A stretch of 64,000 nt of DNA, taken from NCBI RefSeq assembly GCF_000213805.1, contig NC_015556.1, positions 3,239,001 through 3,303,000 on the forward strand, given 5' to 3'. Below, in pieces: positions 57,613 through 64,000 of this stretch; within the stretch, counting starts at the first letter, position 1, and each line of letters begins with the position of its first letter. The stretch is from Pseudomonas fulva 12-X. Lineage in GTDB: Bacteria; Pseudomonadota; Gammaproteobacteria; Pseudomonadales; Pseudomonadaceae. The notes under the pieces were generated by a model. It did not search any database. It was not told where the DNA came from and saw only the letters and a list, made by a program, of their open reading frames with translations. A program made the position numbers and the translations under genes.

Positions 57613-58065
57613 TCAGTTCTCCAGCGCCGGACGTGCCGACCCGATCGGGATGCGCTTGGCCTTGGCCTCTTCCGGCACATGGCGCTCCAGCTCAATATTG
57701 AGCAGGCCGTTCACCAGGCTGGCGCTCTTGACCTCGATATGATCGGCCAGGCGGAACGACAGCTTGAACGAACGCTGAGCGATACCCTGATACAGGTAGG
57801 TGACATTTTCACCACTACCATTGCCCGCGCGCTTGCCGCCGGTGACGGTCAGCACACCGCGCTCGACCTGCAGATCCAGATCTTCATCCTGGAAGCCGGC
57901 GGCAGCGATGACGATCCGGTACTGGTCGTCGGCATGCTTCTCGACGTTGTAGGGCGGGTAGCTGCTGCTCGTCTCGTTGCGCATCGCCGATTCGAACAGG
58001 TCGTTGAAACGGTCGAAGCCAATGGACTGACGGAACAGCGGGGTCATGGAAAATGCAGTGCTCAT
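57613..58065 (-). CDS. ibpA: Small heat shock protein IbpA (Hsp20)
   Basis: The 150-residue protein has the alpha-crystallin domain at about 36-125 (YPPYNVEKHADDQYRIVIAAAGFQDEDLDLQVERGVLTVTGGK, RSFKLSFRLADHIEVKSASLVNGLLNIEL) and a C-terminal IPI-type anchor (KRIPIG). It holds unfolded proteins for refolding by DnaK and ClpB. A sigma-32 promoter and a ROSE-type leader precede it. Confidence 0.96.
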   Translation of the reverse strand: MSTAFSMTPLFRQSIGFDRFNDLFESAMRNETSSSYPPYNVEKHADDQYRIVIAAAGFQDEDLDLQVERGVLTVTGGKRAGNGSGENVTYLYQGIAQRSFKLSFRLADHIEVKSASLVNGLLNIELERHVPEEAKAKRIPIGSARPALEN

Positions 58066-58072
58066 GGTTAAT

Positions 58073-58124
58073 CTCCTGAATTAGTCAGCGAGTGATAAGT
58101 TGCGGGACCCGACTTCGGCATCCC
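58073..58124 (-). promoter_or_regulatory. ROSE-type RNA thermometer in the ibpA leader
   Basis: The start-proximal hairpin (58073-58092) pairs CTCGCTGA with TCAGGAG across a CTAAT loop, with one bulged G. It contains the UYGCU element (UCGCU) that pairs with the Shine-Dalgarno AGGAG, which is the defining feature of ROSE elements. A second, stable stem lies upstream at 58104-58124 (GGGA..CCGA/TCGG..TCCC). ROSE leaders of ibpA are established in Pseudomonas; warming melts the helix and frees the ribosome site. Confidence 0.8.
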
Positions 58125-58134
58125 ACGGTGATAA

Positions 58135-58162
58135 AAATGTGGATGGCCAAAAAAATTTCAAG
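58135..58162 (-). promoter_or_regulatory. Sigma-32 heat-shock promoter of ibpA
   Basis: On the minus strand CTTGAAA (58156-58162) and CACATTT (58135-58141) are 14 bases apart. This is close to the sigma-32 consensus CTTGAAA-N13/15-CCCATNT, with one mismatch in the -10. It overlaps the upstream region of the divergent SDR gene. Confidence 0.7.
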
Positions 58163-58185
58163 GGCCCCAAAAAGGAGATTTTTCG

Positions 58186-58932
58186 ATGAGCAAGGTGATG
58201 CTGATTACCGGTGCCAGCCGTGGCATCGGCGCGGCCACGGCAAGGCTCGCAGCCGGGCAAGGCTACCGCGTGGTGATCAACTATGAGCGCAATCGTGAAG
58301 CCGCCGAAACATTGGTCGAGTCGACAGTCACCGCGGGCGGCGAGGCGCTGGCGGTGCAGGCCGATGTGGCGGACGAAGCTCAGGTCCGTCGGCTGTTCGC
58401 CGAGATCGATGCGCACTTCGGGCGCCTGGACGTGCTGGTCAACAACGCCGGCATGCTCGAGCAGCAGATGCGCCTGGAGCGCATGAGCCTGGAGCGCTGG
58501 CAACGGGTGTTCGCCACCAACGTGTACGGCAGCTTCCTGTGCAGCCGCGAGGCAATCGCACGGATGTCCACCCGCCAGGGCGGGCATGGCGGCGCGATCA
58601 TCAACGTGTCGTCGATTGCCGCCCGCCTCGGCGCGCCCGAAGAGTACATCGACTATGCCGCAGCCAAGGGCGCGGTCGACAGCATGACGGTAGGGCTGGC
58701 CAAGGAACTCGCCGCCGATGGCATTCGCGTCAATGCCGTGCGACCCGGTGTGATCGACACCGAGATCCACGCCAGTGGCGGCGAGCCGCAGCGGGTGGCG
58801 CGCGTCGCCGCCAGCATTCCGCTGGGCCGCGGCGGGCAGGCTGAGGAAGTGGCCGAGGCGATTCTGTGGTTGGCCAGCGAACGAGCCAGCTATACCACCG
58901 GCTCGCTGCTCGACGTTAGCGGAGGGCGCTGA
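58186..58932 (+). CDS. Short-chain dehydrogenase/reductase (glucose dehydrogenase-like)
   Basis: The 248-residue classical SDR has the TGASRGIG cofactor loop, NNAG, catalytic Ser in [10 protein letters not shown] and YAAAK. The [10 protein letters not shown] sequence after the second strand suggests NADP preference (Arg near residue 35). The substrate is unknown. A GGAG ribosome site lies 9 bases upstream. Its 3' end overlaps the convergent dusC gene by 17 bases. Confidence 0.9.
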   Translation: MSKVMLITGASRGIGAATARLAAGQGYRVVINYERNREAAETLVESTVTAGGEALAVQADVADEAQVRRLFAEIDAHFGRLDVLVNNAGMLEQQMRLERMSLERWQRVFATNVYGSFLCSREAIARMSTRQGGHGGAIINVSSIAARLGAPEEYIDYAAAKGAVDSMTVGLAKELAADGIRVNAVRPGVIDTEIHASGGEPQRVARVAASIPLGRGGQAEEVAEAILWLASERASYTTGSLLDVSGGR

Positions 58933-59929
58933 GCGCCTCCTCGTCAGCTTCGAGCGTTTGCAGCGTGCTCACCTCTGCCGGCGCGATGCCAACACCCAGC
59001 AATGCGTCGATGACTTCACAACTGGTTTCCCGCCGCACCCGGGCGAACAGCTCGACCGCCTCGGGGTAGCTGCGCGTAAGCATCGCCAACCACTGCTTGA
59101 GGCGCCCGGGGGCGTAGCGCGGCGAAATCTTGCGGCGCGCCTGCAGCCAGAACGCGGCCAACAGCGGCTGCAACTCCGACCAGGTCATCACACCCGCTTC
59201 CTGCCCCCTCTTTGCCGCGGCGATCTGCCGGGCCAGATCAGGCCGCGCCACCACGCCGCGGCCCAGCATGAAATGCTCGGCGCCACTCACCTCGCGGCAT
59301 CGCTGCCAGTCTTCGACGGACCAGATATCGCCATTGGCATATACCGGTACGCTGACCACCTCCTGCACCCGCGCCACCCACTCCCAGTGGGCCGGCGGCT
59401 TGTAGCCTTCGACCTTGGTGCGCGCGTGCACGACGATCTGCGAGGCGCCGCCTTCGGCCAGCGCGCGGGCACAGTCGAGAGCCAGATCCTTGTGATCGAA
59501 GCCCAGGCGCATCTTGGCAGTGACGGGAATCGCCGCCGGCACGCTGCGGCGCACTTCGCGCACGATGGCGTGCAGCAGCTCCGGCTCCTTGAGCAGTACC
59601 GCCCCGCCACGGGACTTGTTCACCGTCTTGGCCGGGCAGCCAAAATTCAGGTCGATCACCGGCGCGCCGAGCACGCAGGCGTAGGCGGCGTTGTCACCCA
59701 GGCACTTGGGATCGGAGCCGAGCAACTGCACGCGCAGCGGCGTGCCGGCAGCCGTGCGGGCGCCATTGAACAACTCCGGCGCCAGCTTGCGGTAAGTCGA
59801 CCGGGGCAGCACGCGGTCGGTAACGCGGATGAACTCGGTCACGCACCAGTCGATACCGCCAACCTGGGTCAGCACGTCGCGGAGGATTTCATCGACCAGC
59901 CCCTCCATGGGCGCCAGGGCGATCTGCAT
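58916..59929 (-). CDS. dusC: tRNA-dihydrouridine(16) synthase DusC
   Basis: The 337-residue FMN enzyme has the N-terminal [17 protein letters not shown], the catalytic Cys98 in [19 protein letters not shown] and the helical tail from about 245. The APMEGL opening and tail are typical of DusC rather than DusA or DusB. It reduces uridine 16 in the tRNA D-loop. Confidence 0.93.
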   Translation of the reverse strand: MQIALAPMEGLVDEILRDVLTQVGGIDWCVTEFIRVTDRVLPRSTYRKLAPELFNGARTAAGTPLRVQLLGSDPKCLGDNAAYACVLGAPVIDLNFGCPAKTVNKSRGGAVLLKEPELLHAIVREVRRSVPAAIPVTAKMRLGFDHKDLALDCARALAEGGASQIVVHARTKVEGYKPPAHWEWVARVQEVVSVPVYANGDIWSVEDWQRCREVSGAEHFMLGRGVVARPDLARQIAAAKRGQEAGVMTWSELQPLLAAFWLQARRKISPRYAPGRLKQWLAMLTRSYPEAVELFARVRRETSCEVIDALLGVGIAPAEVSTLQTLEADEEALSALR

Positions 59930-60086
59930 GGCGATACTCTCGAACTATCTGGGAAAAACCGGCGCATCGGCCGGAAAACGGCGCGTAGTGTAGCGGCGAG
60001 GCGCGCATCAGCCCAGCGGCGCAGCACCTGAACACCTGCCACCAGCGGCAGTCCATTGCAGTACCGACTGCCGAACTGGAATCACC

Positions 60087-60476
60087 ATGAACCCACTGCT
60101 GTTGCGCGGCGCCCCGCTGGCCCTGCTACTGGCTATCAACAATGCCCAGGCCATCACGCCAATTTCCCAAGGCGTACCTGTCGACCCCGCTGCCACGGCC
60201 AAGCTGATCGTCAGCCGCGACCTGAACGCACCCAACGCCTGCGACCTGCAGCTGCGCGTCGATGAACAAGTGGTGGTGGCGCTGCCGGCCGGCGAAAGCG
60301 TCACGCTGGATGTGCCCAGCGGCGAACGAACCGTTGTCGTCACGCCATCGCGGGAAGGTTTTTGCGCCGGTATCGATCTGGTGAGCAGCCAGTCGATTCT
60401 CCTGCAACCCGGCGAGGTCAGGCGCTACCAGGCCGTTTACGAAGAACAAAAGCTGTTCTTAGCGCCGCAGCCCTGA
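60087..60476 (+). CDS. Small exported protein of unknown function
   Basis: The 129-residue product has a signal peptide (about 1-22, cleavage after AQA) and a beta-rich domain with two cysteines (C51 and C83, by count approximate) that could pair. VALPAGESVTLDVPSGERTVVV looks like a beta-sandwich. I do not recognise a family. It lies alone between divergent dusC and a convergent thioesterase gene. Confidence 0.7.
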   Translation: MNPLLLRGAPLALLLAINNAQAITPISQGVPVDPAATAKLIVSRDLNAPNACDLQLRVDEQVVVALPAGESVTLDVPSGERTVVVTPSREGFCAGIDLVSSQSILLQPGEVRRYQAVYEEQKLFLAPQP

Positions 60477-60479
60477 AGA

Positions 60480-60914
60480 TCAGAACAGCAGTAGCGCCCT
60501 GCCGTAACCTTCGACGAATTCGGCCGGCATCCGCTTGGGCCGGCCGCTGGACAGCTCGATACACACGAAGGTGGTACGCGCACGCAGCAAAGTGGCGCCA
60601 TCCTGCGGGCGAACCAGCTGAAAGCAGCGATCCATCTTCAGCCGCTGGTCTGACTCGACGATCCAGGTGCCCATGACCAGCTCCTGCCCTTCGTAGGCAC
60701 TGCTCAGGTAATCGATCTCATGGCGCACCACCGCCATGGCGCGATCCAGGCGCCGGTACTCGACCAGATCCAGCCCCAGCGATTGCGAATGGCGCCAGGC
60801 GCAGCGCTCCAGCCAGGTCACATAGACGGCGTTATTGGCATGGCCGAGGCCGTCGATGTCTTCACTGCCGACCAACAGCTCGATGGTGAACGGATCGGGG
60901 CGATCCCAGCTCAC
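60480..60914 (-). CDS. Acyl-CoA thioesterase of the 4HBT hot-dog family
   Basis: The 144-residue protein has the hot-dog signature (DIDGLGHANNAVYVTWLERCAW), with Asp/His at the active site, and VRHEIDYLSSAYEGQEL. It is related to YbgC/FadM-type acyl-CoA thioesterases. Its substrate is unknown. Confidence 0.88.
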   Translation of the reverse strand: MSWDRPDPFTIELLVGSEDIDGLGHANNAVYVTWLERCAWRHSQSLGLDLVEYRRLDRAMAVVRHEIDYLSSAYEGQELVMGTWIVESDQRLKMDRCFQLVRPQDGATLLRARTTFVCIELSSGRPKRMPAEFVEGYGRALLLF

Positions 60915-61089
60915 GACCGGCGCTCCGACATAGGCGCGTCAAGCAACGATTTGATGTGAGTCAACTTCATGCGGCGGCCTCCCTTGGCGACTGAACGATC
61001 CAGACCTTAGGGGCTAAGCCTTGCGCAACGCAACAACTGCGTCGACAAACTTTCCGGGCGGCCAGCACTTTTCGAGCGCGCAAAAACAA

Positions 61090-61117
61090 AAGGGCCACTT
61101 CGTGAGAAGTGACCCTT
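61090..61117 (-). terminator. Terminator of the Ala/Glu tRNA cluster
   Basis: A 12-bp stem with one mismatch (AAGGGCCACTTC / GAAGTGACCCTT) and a 4-base loop, followed on the minus strand by TTTGTTTTTG, lies 26 bases past the last tRNA-Glu. Confidence 0.85.
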
Positions 61118-61142
61118 AAAAATCCCGCAGAGCGGGCAAAAA

Positions 61143-61218
61143 TGGCGTCCCCTAGGGGACTCGAACCCCTGTTACCGCCGTGAAAGGGCGGTGTCCTAGG
61201 CCACTAGACGAAGGGGAC
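61143..61218 (-). tRNA. tRNA-Glu (TTC), copy 1
   Basis: The 76-base gene has acceptor stem GTCCCCT, anticodon TTC in CCTTTCACG, T-loop GGTTCGAATCC and an encoded CCA. It is identical to the copy at 61392-61467. Confidence 0.97.
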
Positions 61219-61266
61219 GAAACCTTCGAAGAACAAGGCCAGCACTCGGCTGGCCTTGTCGTGGAT

Positions 61267-61342
<76 letters not shown>

Positions 61343-61391
61343 AGAACCTTGCGGTCTGGCTGCAATGCCTGAGCACTGCAGCTGGAAATAG

Positions 61392-61467
61392 TGGCGTCCC
61401 CTAGGGGACTCGAACCCCTGTTACCGCCGTGAAAGGGCGGTGTCCTAGGCCACTAGACGAAGGGGAC
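61392..61467 (-). tRNA. tRNA-Glu (TTC), copy 2
   Basis: It is identical in sequence to the copy at 61143-61218 and follows tRNA-Ala copy 2 on the minus strand. Confidence 0.97.
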
Positions 61468-61526
61468 GCAAATGCCCTTCTTTACAACTCAACCCGCTCC
61501 AAAGAACCGGTTGTGGCATCCGAGAT

Positions 61527-61602
<76 letters not shown>

Positions 61603-61759
61603 ATCTCGAGGACGGGGCGCATGTTAAGTGCGCCCCTGCACCCTGTCAACAAAATTTTAGCCACTGGTGCATTTTTTTTCGCTGACATAACAAACACTTA
61701 CCGCAAACCGCGGGCTGCCGGCCACCGACGGCGACCAGCGGCCGACAAACCGCTGGTGA

Positions 61760-63241
61760 TCAGCCGATGCTGGCCAGCAATTTTTCCCACTCCTTGTTCT
61801 CCTTCTTCGACACGCCACCGAGCAGCTCGATGGCTTGGCGCAGGCGGTAACGGGTGAGATCCGGGCCGAGAATTTCCATGGCATCGAGCACCGATACCGA
61901 ACTGGCCTGGCCGGTGACGGCAGCGAACATCAGCGGCATGGCGTCACGCAGCTTCAGCTCCAGATGCTCGACCACCGCCTGGATGCAGCCGGTGATGCGC
62001 TCCTTCTCCCACTGGCGCAGCGCTTCGAGCTTCCAGAGGATCAACTGCATAAGCTGTCGCACCTGATCGTCCGACAGCTTCTTGTGGGCGAACAGCGCCT
62101 CGTCCGGCTGCACGCCGCCTGCGAAGAAGAAGCTGGCCAGCGGTGCGATCTGGCTGAAGGTTTCCACCCTGCCCTGCACATGGGGCGCGATCTTCATCAG
62201 GTAGTCGCTATTGAAGGCCCACTTCTGCACACCCGCAGCGAACTCCTCGACGCTCAGGTCGCGCATCCACTGGCCGTTGAGCCAGGACAGCTTCTCCAGA
62301 TCGAAGATCGGCCCGCCAAGGGAAACGCGCTGCACGTCGAAGTGCTCGATCATCTCCTCAAGGGTGAATTTCTCGCGCTCGTCCGGCATCGACCAGCCCA
62401 TGCGGCCCAGATAGTTGAGCATCGCCTGGGGCAGGAAGCCCATGCGCTCGTAGAAGGTGATCGAGGTCGGGTTCTTGCGCTTGGACAGCTTGCTCTTGTC
62501 CGGGTTACGCAGCAGCGGCATGTAGCACAGCTGCGGCTTCTCCCAGCCGAAGTATTCGTACAGCAGGATCAGTTTGGGCGCCGAAGGCAGCCATTCTTCA
62601 CCACGCAGCACGTGGGTGATCTTCATCAGGTGGTCGTCGACCACGTTGGCCAGGAAATAGGTCGGCAGGCCATCGGTCTTCATCAGCACCTGCATGTCCA
62701 TGCGATCCCACGGAATCTCCACGTCGCCGCGCAGCATGTCCGGCACCACGCAGACGCCCTCGCTCGGCACCTTCATGCGGATCACGTGGGGCTCGCCAGC
62801 CGCCAGGCGGCGTTGCACTTCCTCATCGGAGAGCAGCAGGCCGCGGCCGTCGTAGCGCGGCGTCTCGCCACGGGCCATCTGCTCGGCACGCATCTGGTCG
62901 AGTTCTTCCGGGGTGCAGAAGCAGTAGAAGGCGTGGCCTTTCTCGACCAGTTCCAGGGCGTACTTGCGGTAGATCTCGCCGCGCTCGCTCTGCCGGTATG
63001 GGCCATAAGGGCCGCCGACGTCCGGGCCTTCGTTCCACTCGATGCCTAGCCAGCGCAGGGCGTCATAGATCTGCTGCTCGGACTCGCGGGTCGAACGGAC
63101 CTGGTCGGTATCCTCGATGCGCAGGATGAACTCGCCGCCGTGCTGCCTGGCGAAGCACAGGTTGAACAGGGCGATGTAGGCAGTGCCGACGTGAGGGTCG
63201 CCAGTAGGCGACGGAGCGATACGAGTACGAACGGTGGTCAT
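61760..63241 (-). CDS. gltX: Glutamyl-tRNA synthetase
   Basis: The 493-residue class I synthetase has the HIGH-type motif HVGT ([19 protein letters not shown]) and the KMSKS-type motif KLSKR near residue 250. It charges tRNA-Glu; two tRNA-Glu genes lie just downstream. An anticodon-binding domain fills the C-terminal third. Confidence 0.97.
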   Translation of the reverse strand: MTTVRTRIAPSPTGDPHVGTAYIALFNLCFARQHGGEFILRIEDTDQVRSTRESEQQIYDALRWLGIEWNEGPDVGGPYGPYRQSERGEIYRKYALELVEKGHAFYCFCTPEELDQMRAEQMARGETPRYDGRGLLLSDEEVQRRLAAGEPHVIRMKVPSEGVCVVPDMLRGDVEIPWDRMDMQVLMKTDGLPTYFLANVVDDHLMKITHVLRGEEWLPSAPKLILLYEYFGWEKPQLCYMPLLRNPDKSKLSKRKNPTSITFYERMGFLPQAMLNYLGRMGWSMPDEREKFTLEEMIEHFDVQRVSLGGPIFDLEKLSWLNGQWMRDLSVEEFAAGVQKWAFNSDYLMKIAPHVQGRVETFSQIAPLASFFFAGGVQPDEALFAHKKLSDDQVRQLMQLILWKLEALRQWEKERITGCIQAVVEHLELKLRDAMPLMFAAVTGQASSVSVLDAMEILGPDLTRYRLRQAIELLGGVSKKENKEWEKLLASIG

Positions 63242-63414
63242 GGAAAGTCCCGAGCAGGTAAGACTGAAAATGGCATGGGCTGGCCCTGCGCCCAGACCGC
63301 ATGAGCGGCCGGCGCAGGCGCCATGGATGACGCGAGAAAGCGAAGGGAACGAATATTAACAGGCCAGCCCCGGCAGGCTCCAGCGAAGCACGGCGCTGGC
63401 CTGCGAAGAACGGG

Positions 63415-63930
63415 TCAGGCGCCCGACGCGCCGCTCAGGTAACCACGTAGCGCCGCGACGCCCTCCTCTACACTGGCGCTGCAACCGACCCAGGAACAGG
63501 CGAGCATCAGATTGCGCGGCAGGCCGAAATCCTCGATGAAGTAGCCGTCGGCGTCACGACCCTCAGTGTCACTGGGCAACCACTGGCGCATGCTGCCCCG
63601 GGGCTCGAAATACGCCCACACCGGCTTGCCCAGCGCCACCGCCGCACCGACCTCGAACGCCGTACCGGAATCCGGCTCAAAGCCGCGAAACAGGTTGAGG
63701 TTGGCCAGCACGGCGTCGGCCTCACGGATCATCGCCAGGTTGAGCCGGCAGATCTGCGCCGCCAATGCAGCCGGCGCCAAACCTTCGGCCACCTCGTTAT
63801 CGAACGGATAGAGTCCTTCGAGCCCCTGCTCGCGGCACAGCCGCTTGAGGTACTCGCCGTGCTCGACGGCATCGGCCCGGAACACGTCGAAGCCGGCCAG
63901 GTAGACCTTGGGCTGACCTGCCGTACTCAT
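63415..63930 (-). CDS. Nucleoside 2-deoxyribosyltransferase-like protein
   Basis: The 171-residue protein has the NDT-type opening (KVYLAGFDVFRADAVEHG), AMIREADAVLANLNLFRGFEPDSGTAFEVGAAVALGKPVWAYF, and a conserved Asp/Glu pattern at the expected catalytic places. It probably cleaves or transfers deoxyribose. The ATG overlaps the uvrB stop as ATGA. Confidence 0.85.
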   Translation of the reverse strand: MSTAGQPKVYLAGFDVFRADAVEHGEYLKRLCREQGLEGLYPFDNEVAEGLAPAALAAQICRLNLAMIREADAVLANLNLFRGFEPDSGTAFEVGAAVALGKPVWAYFEPRGSMRQWLPSDTEGRDADGYFIEDFGLPRNLMLACSWVGCSASVEEGVAALRGYLSGASGA

Positions 63931-64000
63931 ACCGCGAGCAGCCGATCACGCAGCTTCTGGATTTCGTCGCGAGTCTGCGCCGCCGCCTCGAACTCCAGGT
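63927..64000 (-). CDS. uvrB: Excinuclease UvrB, C-terminal end (gene continues right of window)
   Basis: The last 23 codons read LEFEAAAQTRDEIQKLRDRLLAV and end in TGA. This is the UVR domain at the end of UvrB that contacts UvrC. The rest of the gene lies outside the window. A UvrC UVR motif would not be C-terminal, so UvrB is preferred. Confidence 0.75.
   Translation of the reverse strand, partial: LEFEAAAQTRDEIQKLRDRLLAV

Overview
The window is about 64 kb of GC-rich DNA from a gammaproteobacterium, almost certainly a Pseudomonas. The right-hand gene order (SDR gene, metZ, purF, cvpA, dedD, folC, accD, trpF, truA, fimV, usg, asd, leuB, leuD, leuC, LysR gene) is the order I know from P. 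aeruginosa. An nfxB-mexC-mexD locus and an ibpA gene with a ROSE-type leader also fit. I cannot name the species.

Bases 1-22.5 kb hold most of a complete flagellar system that is not organised like the polar flagellar locus of Pseudomonas. It has the layout of lateral (Flag-2 / laf-lfg-lfi) systems of Vibrio, Aeromonas and E. coli. The end of a flagellin gene is followed by a ToxR-like regulator and a small exported partner. On the minus strand run fliD-fliS-fliT-fliK-fliL-fliA-motA-motB (lafBCDEFSTU type), flgM-flgN, and lafK-fliE-F-G-H-I-J. Diverging on the plus strand is fliM-N-P-Q-R-flhB-flhA. The set carries its own sigma-28, anti-sigma, sigma-54 activator, stators and export gate; the flgA-L rod and hook genes are absent and may lie left of the window. 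A convincing sigma-54 promoter precedes fliD, and a symmetric set of four RTCAA boxes lies between lafK and fliM. A PilZ protein gene converges on flhA.

Bases 22.5-35 kb are accessory: a small HTH gene pair, nfxB with mexCD but no oprJ, an azoreductase, a chemoreceptor, an EAL protein, an AraC regulator and glpT. A tRNA-Asp, tRNA-Asp, tRNA-Val cluster follows.

Bases 35.7-54.5 kb are housekeeping: methionine, purine, folate, fatty acid, tryptophan and leucine/aspartate-family synthesis, tRNA pseudouridylation and the polar hub FimV. A 141-bp MITE-like palindromic element sits upstream of leuC. Bases 54.6-64 kb hold a four-PAS GGDEF-EAL protein, ibpA with a sigma-32 promoter and RNA thermometer, an SDR enzyme, dusC, a small exported protein, a thioesterase, a duplicated Glu-Ala tRNA cluster, gltX, a deoxyribosyltransferase-like protein and the 3' end of uvrB.

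Many genes overlap by ATGA or TGATG, and I used these overlaps to set starts. Functions are assigned by recognising sequence motifs and gene order; no database search was run.
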